From the NCBI GenBank assembly GCA_049522565.1, contig JBEKNT010000141.1, positions 1-14,648 of the forward strand: a stretch of DNA of 14,648 nucleotides. The letters run 5' to 3'. The position numbers were made by a program, and so were the translations under genes. Within the stretch, counting starts at the first letter, position 1. Every line of letters starts with the position of its first letter. A model generated the notes under the pieces. That model searched no databases. It saw nothing but the letters and a program-made list of their open reading frames with translations, and was not told where the DNA came from. Below, piece after piece: positions 8,740 through 14,648 of the stretch. Origin of the DNA: JASHVB01 sp049522565 (GTDB lineage Bacteria; Pseudomonadota; Alphaproteobacteria; Acetobacterales; Acetobacteraceae).

Positions 8740-9726
8740 CTATCCACCCGTCACGCTCATATGACGCGCCACCGCCGGTCGGTCATGCCGCCGGTCGATG
8801 ATGAAGTCATGGCCCTTCGGCTTGCGGCTGATCGCCTCGCGGATCGCGTCCTCCAGCTCGGCGTCGGAAGCGCCGGAGCGCAGCACCGCGCGCAGGTCTG
8901 CTTGGTCGTCCTGCCCCAGGCACATGTACAGCGTGCCGGTGCAGGTCAGCCGCACGCGGTTGCAGCTCTCGCAGAAATTGTGCGTCATCGGCGTGATGAA
9001 GCCGACCCGCCGGCCGGTTTCCTTGACGTTGAAATAGCGGGCCGGACCGCCGGTGCGGTAGTCCGTCTCCTCCAGCGTCCAGCGCTTGCGCAGGCGACCG
9101 CGCACGATCGACAGGGGGAGATATTGATCGGTGCGGTCCTCGCTGATCTCACCCATTGGCATGGTCTCGATCAGGCACAGGTCAAGCCCATGCTCGCCGC
9201 ACCAGGCCAGCATCGCGTCGAACTCTTCCTCGTTCACGCCCTTCAGCGCGACGGCATTGATCTTCACCGCGAGTCCGGCCGCCTTGGCAGCGAAGATGCC
9301 GTCCAGCGTTTGCTCGATCTTACCCCAGCGGGTGATCTGGGCGAACCGCCCCGGATCGAGCGTGTCCAGCGACACGTTCACCCGGCGCACGCCGGCAGCG
9401 AACAGCGTCTCGGCATGCTTGGTAAGCTGGGTGCCGTTGGTGGTGACGGTCAGCTCGTTCAGGCCGTTGCCGATCCGCGCGCCCAGGCTGTGGAACAGCG
9501 TCATCACGTCGCGCCGCACCAGCGGCTCGCCGCCGGTGAGGCGGATTTTCGTCGTGCCCAGGCCGATGAAGGCGCCGCAAATCCGGTCCAGCTCTTCCAG
9601 CGTCAGCAGGTCGCGCTTCGGCAGGAAGTGCATGTCCTCGGCCATGCAATAGACGCAGCGCAGGTCGCAGCGGTCGGTGACCGAGACGCGCAGGTAGGTG
9701 ATGGCACGGCCAAACGGGTCGATCAT
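8740..9726 (-). CDS. moaA: GTP 3',8-cyclase MoaA (molybdenum cofactor biosynthesis)
   Basis: MoaA is a radical SAM enzyme that converts GTP to 3',8-cyclo-7,8-dihydro-GTP, the first step of molybdopterin synthesis; MoaC acts next. The 328-aa protein shows the SAM-binding 4Fe-4S motif C20-x3-C24-x2-C27 (in TDRCDLRCVYC), TGGEP (64-68), NVSLD, and the second, GTP-binding cluster C252-x2-C255-x13-C269. It ends in Gly-Gly (MSVTGG), the conserved C-terminal tail that is required for activity in characterised MoaA proteins. All key residues are therefore present. The start at 9726 (MIDPFGR) fits relatives; an ATG 42 bases upstream is the alternative. It is divergent from a molybdoenzyme gene that would use the cofactor. 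No other moa, moe or mog gene is in the window. Confidence 0.95.
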   Translation of the reverse strand: MIDPFGRAITYLRVSVTDRCDLRCVYCMAEDMHFLPKRDLLTLEELDRICGAFIGLGTTKIRLTGGEPLVRRDVMTLFHSLGARIGNGLNELTVTTNGTQLTKHAETLFAAGVRRVNVSLDTLDPGRFAQITRWGKIEQTLDGIFAAKAAGLAVKINAVALKGVNEEEFDAMLAWCGEHGLDLCLIETMPMGEISEDRTDQYLPLSIVRGRLRKRWTLEETDYRTGGPARYFNVKETGRRVGFITPMTHNFCESCNRVRLTCTGTLYMCLGQDDQADLRAVLRSGASDAELEDAIREAISRKPKGHDFIIDRRHDRPAVARHMSVTGG

Positions 9727-9913
9727 GGCAGCGGCGGGACTCCTTCCACCGATGACTTGCGCCATCACGGGGCGGTATTCAAGCCCGACGGCCCCGGCGG
9801 CCGGTCGCGGCGGCCCGAATTGGTCTCATCGACCCCGGGATGGGCGGCCTTGCAGCGCAAGGCCAATTCGCGGCGTAATCTGCCTCTGCCGCATCGCGAT
9901 CAGGAGGCCCCCC
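9727..9913. promoter_or_regulatory. Divergent promoter region of moaA and molybdoenzyme gene
   Basis: This 187-bp gap must contain promoters for both divergent genes. A small perfect hairpin, GGCCTTG (9846-9852) with CAAGGCC (9858-9864), lies 50 bases before the plus-strand start and could be an operator or leader hairpin. AGGAGG at 9902-9907, spaced six bases from GTG 9914, fixes the plus-strand start. I see no structure long enough to be a Moco riboswitch and no confident -35/-10 pair. Confidence 0.45.
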
Positions 9914-11956
9914 GTGGATATCGAGGAACGCCCGAGCGTCTGCACGTTCGACTGCCCCGACACCTGTAGCCTCACCGTCACCGTCGAGGCGGAGCATATC
10001 GTGAAGGTGCGCGGCTCCGAGGCGATGCCGTTCACCGACGGCGTGATCTGCAATAAGGTGGCGCAGGACATGGCGGCCTTCGTGCACGGGCCGTTGCGGC
10101 TGCTGCATCCGCTGCGCCGCATCGGACCGAAGGGCGCCGGCGAATTCGAGCGCATCTCCTGGGGCGCCGCGCTGGACGAGATCCACGCCCGGACCAGCGC
10201 GGTGATCAACCGCTGGGGGCCGCAGGCGGTGACGCCGCTGAATTATGCCGGCCCGCACGGCATGCTCTCCGGGGACAGCATGTCGCTGCGGTTCTTCCAC
10301 AAGCTCGGCGCCAGCCTGGTGTATCGCCGGTCGCTGTGCGGCGGCGTGCGCAGCGAGGCCTGGGCCGGCACCTATGGCGCGGTGCCGGGCTGCCCGCCAG
10401 AGCATGCGGAACATGCGCAACTGAACGTTGTGTGGGGCAATAACGCGACGGTGGCGAATTTGCATCTGGTGCGCGCCGTTCGCCGGGCGAAACGCAAGGG
10501 CGGCAAGCTGGTGGTGGTGGATCCGCTGCGCACCAAGATCGCCGAACAGGCGGATCTGCATGTGGCGCTGCTGCCGGGTACCGACACGCTGCTGGCATGG
10601 TCGCTGGCGGCGGAGCTGGAACGCGCCGGCGCCTTCGACGCCGACTTCATCGCTGCGCACGTGCTGGGCGCCGATGAATTCATGGCAGGGGCGCGCGAAT
10701 GGCCGGCGGCGCGGGCGGCCGAGGCCTGCGGTGTACCGCAGGCGCAGATCCTAACCCTGGCGCGCTGGATGGCGGAGGCTGATCCGCTGGTGCTGGCGCC
10801 GGGCAACGGTCTGGAACGCGGGCGCAATGGCGGCAGCGGTATCCGCGCGGCGATCGCGCTGCCGGCATTGCTGGGTAAGCTGGGCAACGGCAGCGGCATC
10901 ACCCTCGGCGCCGGCAACGCGTTTCCGAAGACGATGGCCCGCTTGCAGCGGCCGGACCTAGCGCCGCCGGGAACTCGCACGCTGAACCTGATCGATTTCG
11001 GCCGGCATCTCGAAAACGACGACGTCGATCCTCCGCTGCGCGCGGTGTTCGTCTACAACCACAATCCGGTCGTCGTGCATCCGGACCAGAACCGCATGCG
11101 CCGCGGCTTAGCGCGCGACGAAATATTCACCGTCGGCATCGACGTGACGATGACCGAGAGCATGGCGTTGTGCGACATCGTGCTGCCCGCGGCGACCAGT
11201 TTCGAATGCGCCGATCTGTATGGGGCCTATGGTCACCACTGGCTGCAACGCGCCGAGCCGGTGATCGCGCCGCAAGGCGAATCGCTGCCGAACACGGAAA
11301 TCTTCCGCCGCATGGCCGCGCGTTTCGGTTTCGACGAACCGTGCTTCCGGGCGAGCGATGCCGAACTGATGGACGAAGCCGTCGATCCCGACGATCCACG
11401 CCTTGGCGGCGTGCGTCCGAGCCGCATTCCCACGTCGCGGGCGCAACGCATGTCGGGCGCGGACGGCGCCCCGCTGGTGTTGTTCGAGAACATGTTTCCC
11501 GCGACGCCGTCCGGCAAAGTGGAGCTGGTATCCGACGTGCTGGCGCAACGTTGGGGCGCCGCGGCGCGGATTGCGGGGTGGCGGGGGCCGGAGTCCACAC
11601 TGCCCCTGAGGCTGATTTCGCCGGCCTCCGACAAGCGGATTTCATCGACGCTTGGCGGGCTCGATGGATCGTTGCGGCCACCGAAATTGCTGATGCACCC
11701 GACGGATGCGGCGGCGCGTGGACTGCAATCCGGCATCGAGGTGCGGCTGTGGAACGACCGCGGCGAGGTGATCCTGCCGCTGGAGATCACCGACGCCGTG
11801 CGCCCCGGCGTCGTCGCTAGCGAGAAAGGCGCGTGGCTGTCCACCAGCCGTACCGGCCAAACGATTTCTGCCCTCGTGTCGGCCGACATGCGCGCCGATC
11901 TGGCCGAGGGTGCGTGCTTCAACGACACGCGGGTGGAGGTAGGGAGCCCGGCCTGA
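9914..11956 (+). CDS. DMSO-reductase-family molybdopterin oxidoreductase
   Basis: A 680-aa molybdenum/tungsten bis-pterin oxidoreductase, substrate unknown. The N-terminal 4Fe-4S motif is C10-x3-C14-x3-C18-x27-C46 (VCTFDCPDTC...ICNK). The catalytic MopB core follows, with SLCGGVRSEAWAGTYG at about 140-155, where C142 is my guess for the metal ligand, then VVWGNNATV, LVVVDPLRTKIAEQADLHV and PGTDTLLAWSL, the usual pterin-binding segments. The C-terminal dinucleotide-binding domain covers about 555-675 (TLGGLDGSL, GVVASEKGAW, CFNDTRVEV). No twin-arginine signal is present, so it should be cytoplasmic, and no electron-transfer Fe-S subunit or membrane anchor gene is adjacent, so it may act alone or with a soluble partner. 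The start is GTG 9914 because AGGAGG lies six bases upstream; longer upstream frames lack such support. moaA is divergent next door. Confidence 0.9.
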   Translation: MDIEERPSVCTFDCPDTCSLTVTVEAEHIVKVRGSEAMPFTDGVICNKVAQDMAAFVHGPLRLLHPLRRIGPKGAGEFERISWGAALDEIHARTSAVINRWGPQAVTPLNYAGPHGMLSGDSMSLRFFHKLGASLVYRRSLCGGVRSEAWAGTYGAVPGCPPEHAEHAQLNVVWGNNATVANLHLVRAVRRAKRKGGKLVVVDPLRTKIAEQADLHVALLPGTDTLLAWSLAAELERAGAFDADFIAAHVLGADEFMAGAREWPAARAAEACGVPQAQILTLARWMAEADPLVLAPGNGLERGRNGGSGIRAAIALPALLGKLGNGSGITLGAGNAFPKTMARLQRPDLAPPGTRTLNLIDFGRHLENDDVDPPLRAVFVYNHNPVVVHPDQNRMRRGLARDEIFTVGIDVTMTESMALCDIVLPAATSFECADLYGAYGHHWLQRAEPVIAPQGESLPNTEIFRRMAARFGFDEPCFRASDAELMDEAVDPDDPRLGGVRPSRIPTSRAQRMSGADGAPLVLFENMFPATPSGKVELVSDVLAQRWGAAARIAGWRGPESTLPLRLISPASDKRISSTLGGLDGSLRPPKLLMHPTDAAARGLQSGIEVRLWNDRGEVILPLEITDAVRPGVVASEKGAWLSTSRTGQTISALVSADMRADLAEGACFNDTRVEVGSPA

Positions 11957-11971
11957 GCACGACGAGATTCT

Positions 11972-12101
11972 CCCCTCCCCTTGTGCGCTTGGGCAGCGAA
12001 GCGGACCAAGGTCGTGGGCGCGCGCATCCGCCGGGCGTGCGTTTCGCACCTCTCCCCCTAAACTTGGTCCGCTTCGTTGCCCAAGCCCACAAGGGGAGGG
12101 G
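11972..12101. repeat. 39-bp-arm inverted repeat, likely two-way terminator
   Basis: Arms 11972-12010 and 12063-12101 pair over 39 bases with two mismatches, separated by 52 bases. The arms contain CTCCCCTTGTG, GCTTGGGCA and GCGGACCAAG. The right end shares 21 identical bases (12086-12106) with positions 17-37 of the window, so this is a dispersed repeat. It sits exactly in the 173-bp gap between convergent molybdoenzyme and P450 genes, where it could stop both transcripts. The enclosed spacer is G/C-rich with a run CTCCCCCTAAA and holds no gene. Confidence 0.88.
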
Positions 12102-12129
12102 GAGGAACTCTTTCTTCCAGCAGCCGCGC

Positions 12130-13386
12130 TCAGCCCGGAATGCGCACCGGCAGCGACGTGATGCCGTGGATGACGTTGGAGTAGCTGCGCTTCGGCTCGT
12201 CCATCTGCTCGATCATCGGGAAGCGCTTGAGGATCTCCTCCCACAGGATGGTCAACTGCAATTCGGCCAGCCGGTTGCCGACGCAGCGATGGATGCCGAA
12301 GCCGAACGAGAGATGCTGCCGGGGACGCGCCCGGTCGATGATGAAGTCGTCCGGCCGTTCGATCGCGTCCTCGTCGCGATTGCCGGAGATATACCACATC
12401 ACCACCTTGTCGCCTTGGCGGATGCGCTTGCCAGCGAGTTCGACGTCCTCGACCGCGGTGCGCCGCATGTGGATCACCGGCGTGACGTAGCGGATGATCT
12501 CCGGCACCATGCTGGGGATCAGCTCCGGATTCTCCCGCAGCTTGCGATACTCGTCCGGGAACCGGTTCAGCGCCAACACGCCGCCGGAGATCGAATTCCG
12601 TGTCGTGTCGTTGCCGCCGACGAGCAGCAGTATCAGGTTGCCGAGGAACTCGTGCGGACGTGACGGCAGGTCGCGTGTCGCCTCGCCATGCGCCAGCATG
12701 GAGATCAGGTCGGGCTGCGGCGCCTGGCGCGCCCGGGCGTGCCATAACCCGGTGAAGTACTCCAGCATTCGTTGCATCACCGCGTCGCGCTTCGGTTCGG
12801 AATCGATCTCGGTGCCGGCGCGCGTGTTCACCGTGGCGACGTTCGACCAGTAGGTTAGTGTGCGCCGCTCCTCGAACGGAAAGTCGAACAGCGTCGCCAG
12901 CATCTGTGTGGTCAGCTCGATCGACACGCGGTCCACCCAGTCGAACGTCTCGCCACGCGGTAGCTCATCGAGGATGCGTCCGGCCCGCTCGCGGATCGTG
13001 CCAGCGAGCTTCTGCAGGTTCATCGGCGCGACGATCGGTGCGACCACCTTGCGTTGCTCGTCGTGCTTCGGCTGATCCATGGCAATGAAGCTCGGCCGCC
13101 GATAGTCCATCGGTATGTCGCGGATGACGATTCCACCCAGCATGGCGTCGGAGGAAAACACCTTCTGACTGGTGTCCACCTGCATGATGTCCTTGTACTT
13201 GGTCACCGACCAGTACGAGCCATACATGCCATCCTTGGTGTAATGCACGGGGTCGTCCCGACGCAGGCGCGCAAAGTAGGACTGCCAGGTGTCGTCCTGG
13301 TAGAGATGCGGATTGCTGACGTCGATCCGGTCCAGCGGGATGGACCAGGCATCTTCCGTCGTTGCGACGGCAACTGGCGCATTCAT
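12130..13386 (-). CDS. Cytochrome P450, CYP153-like
   Basis: A soluble class I bacterial P450 of 418 aa. Visible hallmarks are the I-helix oxygen-activation motif GGNDTT (257-262), the K-helix E296-x-x-R299 (EIIR) and the haem loop FGFGIHRCVGN with the axial thiolate C368. FIAMDQPKH (100-108), VGGNDTTRNS and HRCVGNRLAELQL-x-ILWEEILKRF strongly recall the CYP153 family, whose studied members hydroxylate the terminal carbon of alkanes and related chains. The exact subfamily and substrate are inferred, not shown. CYP153 enzymes need a 2Fe-2S ferredoxin and its reductase; neither is adjacent. GAGGG lies six bases before the ATG, supporting the start. The gene stands alone, convergent with the molybdoenzyme gene and 224 bp downstream of the chemotaxis gene on the same strand. 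Confidence 0.93.
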   Translation of the reverse strand: MNAPVAVATTEDAWSIPLDRIDVSNPHLYQDDTWQSYFARLRRDDPVHYTKDGMYGSYWSVTKYKDIMQVDTSQKVFSSDAMLGGIVIRDIPMDYRRPSFIAMDQPKHDEQRKVVAPIVAPMNLQKLAGTIRERAGRILDELPRGETFDWVDRVSIELTTQMLATLFDFPFEERRTLTYWSNVATVNTRAGTEIDSEPKRDAVMQRMLEYFTGLWHARARQAPQPDLISMLAHGEATRDLPSRPHEFLGNLILLLVGGNDTTRNSISGGVLALNRFPDEYRKLRENPELIPSMVPEIIRYVTPVIHMRRTAVEDVELAGKRIRQGDKVVMWYISGNRDEDAIERPDDFIIDRARPRQHLSFGFGIHRCVGNRLAELQLTILWEEILKRFPMIEQMDEPKRSYSNVIHGITSLPVRIPG

Positions 13387-13420
13387 GGCGTTCCCTCGGA
13401 GCTCCCGCTCGGGACGCTAG

Positions 13421-13499
13421 AGCATTTCCGGTCCGATTGGAAAGGCCGGGCTCTGCCGCGGATGCGGCGCAGTGGCGCAGCCACGTCCGGATTAATGCT
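13421..13499. repeat. Imperfect inverted repeat upstream of the P450 gene
   Basis: AGCATTTCCGG (13421-13431) faces CCGGATTAATGCT (13487-13499): the arms pair apart from a two-base bulge, with 55 bases between. A nested TTTCC/GGAAA pair lies at 13425-13443. It occupies the first part of the 224-bp gap before the P450 start and resembles small AGAGCATTT-type intergenic repeats I associate with alphaproteobacteria. It could affect the P450 promoter or end the chemotaxis transcript. The rest of the gap, 13500-13610, shows no gene and no clear hairpin. Confidence 0.45.
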
Positions 13500-13610
13500 A
13501 CGGGTCAAGCCGACGCTGCTCGGACGTTACGGGACCGACGGCGTTCCCCGCTGATGGCGCCATGCGCCGCGCTGTTCCGCCCTCCGGTGGCACGCTTGGT
13601 CGCGGCCGCT

Positions 13611-14648
13611 TCACGCCGCCGACACGGTCGCGAGAAAGGACTCGACCCGCTGCTTCAGCGTTGCTGATTCGCTGGAAAGCTGCCCCGCAGAGTGGAGGAC
13701 ATGGGCGGCCGCCTCGTCCACCTCCCCGGAGGCGCGGCTCATCCCCGACATGCTCGCGCTCATCGCCTGGGTCCCGGTCGCGGCATGCTGAACGTTGCCG
13801 GCCATCGCCCGCGTCGCCGCTCCCTGCTGCTCCACCGCCCCGGCGATAGCCGCGGAAATCCGGTCGATCTCGGTGATCGTGCCGCCGATCGCCCGGATCG
13901 CCTCGACCGCGGCGCCGGTTGCGGACTGGATCGCCTCGATCTGGCTGGCGATCTCCTCGGTCGCCCGCGCCGTCCGGCCGGCGAGGTGCTTCACCTCGAC
14001 CGCGACCACCGCGAAGCCCTTGCCATGCTCGCCGGCCCGCGCCGCTTCGATCGTCGCGTTCAGCGCGAGCAGATTGGTCTGGCCGGCGACGGTCTGGATC
14101 AACGTTACCACCTCGCCGATCTTTTGTGCGGAGACGGCCAGGCTCGCGACCGCGTCATTGCTGCGGCGTGCCTGCACCACCGCGTTCTGGGAGATAGCCG
14201 AGGAATGCGCCACCTGTCCGGCGATCTCGGCGATCGAGGCGGCAATCTCCGCCGCCGCCTGGGCGACCGACTGAACGTCGGCGCTGGTCTGCTGGGCCAC
14301 TGCCAGGCCTGTCGCGCTTTGCTCTGCCGTCTCGCCCGCGCGTGTGGACATCGAGCGGGCGGCCGCGTCGAGTCCGGTGGCGGCAGCGGCGAAGGTTGCC
14401 AGGATCGTTGCCACGTCCTGCTCGAAGCCCTTGACCCCAGCTTCCAGGGCCTGCGCGCGAGCCAACCGGTCCTCGCGCTCCGCCGCCTGCTCGCGCAGCA
14501 GTCGGGCACGCTCGATGGTGTTCTCGTTGAACACCTGAAGGGCACGCGCCATCGCGCCAAGCTCGTTGCGGTGCTCGGAGCCGGCGATCGCAGTCTCGCT
14601 TGATCCTTGCGCCATGCGAGTCATCACCTCGGTCAGCGCGACGATCGG
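13611..14648 (-). CDS. Methyl-accepting chemotaxis protein, C-terminal part (cut by window edge)
   Basis: Only the cytoplasmic signalling part is in the window, and the frame stays open through the edge at 14648. The first visible residues (PIVALTEVMTRMAQG, then RNELGAMARALQVFNENTIERARL) are the second half of a HAMP linker. A long coiled-coil follows, and then the conserved hairpin tip at about 13940-14120: GQTNLLALNATIEAARAGE, GKGFAVVAVEVKHLA and ATEEI. This tip binds CheA and CheW. The Ala/Gln/Glu-rich helices on both sides contain likely methylation sites. No CheB/CheR-docking pentapeptide is seen at the C-terminus (ESFLATVSAA). The sensor domain and membrane segments lie beyond the edge, so the stimulus is unknown. 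The internal GTG and ATG codons near 14622-14627 are not the true start. Confidence 0.95.
   Translation of the reverse strand, partial: PIVALTEVMTRMAQGSSETAIAGSEHRNELGAMARALQVFNENTIERARLLREQAAEREDRLARAQALEAGVKGFEQDVATILATFAAAATGLDAAARSMSTRAGETAEQSATGLAVAQQTSADVQSVAQAAAEIAASIAEIAGQVAHSSAISQNAVVQARRSNDAVASLAVSAQKIGEVVTLIQTVAGQTNLLALNATIEAARAGEHGKGFAVVAVEVKHLAGRTARATEEIASQIEAIQSATGAAVEAIRAIGGTITEIDRISAAIAGAVEQQGAATRAMAGNVQHAATGTQAMSASMSGMSRASGEVDEAAAHVLHSAGQLSSESATLKQRVESFLATVSAA

Noticed and set aside
9698..9913. N-terminal extension of the molybdoenzyme by 72 codons
   Set aside because: The extension would overlap the start of moaA and has no signal-peptide or domain features, while GTG 9914 has AGGAGG at ideal spacing and begins just before the Fe-S motif.
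9727..9913. Possible molybdenum cofactor riboswitch before moaA or the molybdoenzyme
   Set aside because: Only a 7-bp hairpin is visible; the multi-stem architecture of the known Moco RNA motif could not be found by eye.
8761..9969. A 402-codon plus-strand frame over moaA
   Set aside because: MoaA on the opposite strand has both Fe-S cluster motifs and the Gly-Gly end; the plus-strand frame is its shadow.
8793..12349. About 17 identical bases shared between moaA and the P450 gene (near 8795-8812 and 12330-12347)
   Set aside because: Both encode the same short peptide, DFIIDR, on the minus strand; this is coincidental codon identity, not a repeat element.

Overview
The window looks like a chromosomal segment of a high-GC alphaproteobacterium. 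I infer Rhodospirillales, probably Acetobacteraceae, from the dnaG-rpoD pairing, an RpoD with a long acidic spacer, the strong G/C third-position bias and GTCATTGCGAG-type palindromic repeats. This is a judgement from the sequence alone.

Layout. Positions 63-3875 (+) hold the housekeeping pair dnaG (primase) and rpoD (principal sigma factor). Positions 3876-4900 are a graveyard: the remains of an Xre/MbcA/ParS-type antitoxin and a RES-domain toxin (+, still joined by an ATGA overlap), butted against a broken dienelactone hydrolase-like gene (-). Next come a YfcE-like metallophosphoesterase and an unrecognised protein in a tight two-gene unit (+, 4951-6197). An LVIVD-repeat beta-propeller protein (-, 6254-7462) is divergent from a COG0523/CobW GTPase (+, 7528-8547). 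The molybdenum cofactor gene moaA (-, 8740-9726) is divergent from a DMSO-reductase-family molybdoenzyme (+, 9914-11956). A CYP153-like cytochrome P450 (-, 12130-13386) follows, and the window ends inside a methyl-accepting chemotaxis protein (-, 13611 to the edge).

How the genes relate. MoaA makes the first molybdopterin intermediate, which the divergent oxidoreductase would need in finished form. The CobW-type GTPase is predicted to handle metal, and its divergent neighbour is a propeller with a set of well-spaced histidines that could bind a metal; that pairing is the most interesting untested idea here. The P450 has no ferredoxin or ferredoxin reductase beside it, so its redox partners must lie elsewhere.

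Structure between genes. All three intact convergent junctions (about 6.2, 8.6 and 12.0 kb) are filled by large palindromes, at least two of them from repeat families seen more than once in the window. They probably act as two-way terminators. I saw no tRNA, rRNA, CRISPR array, intact insertion sequence or prophage gene.
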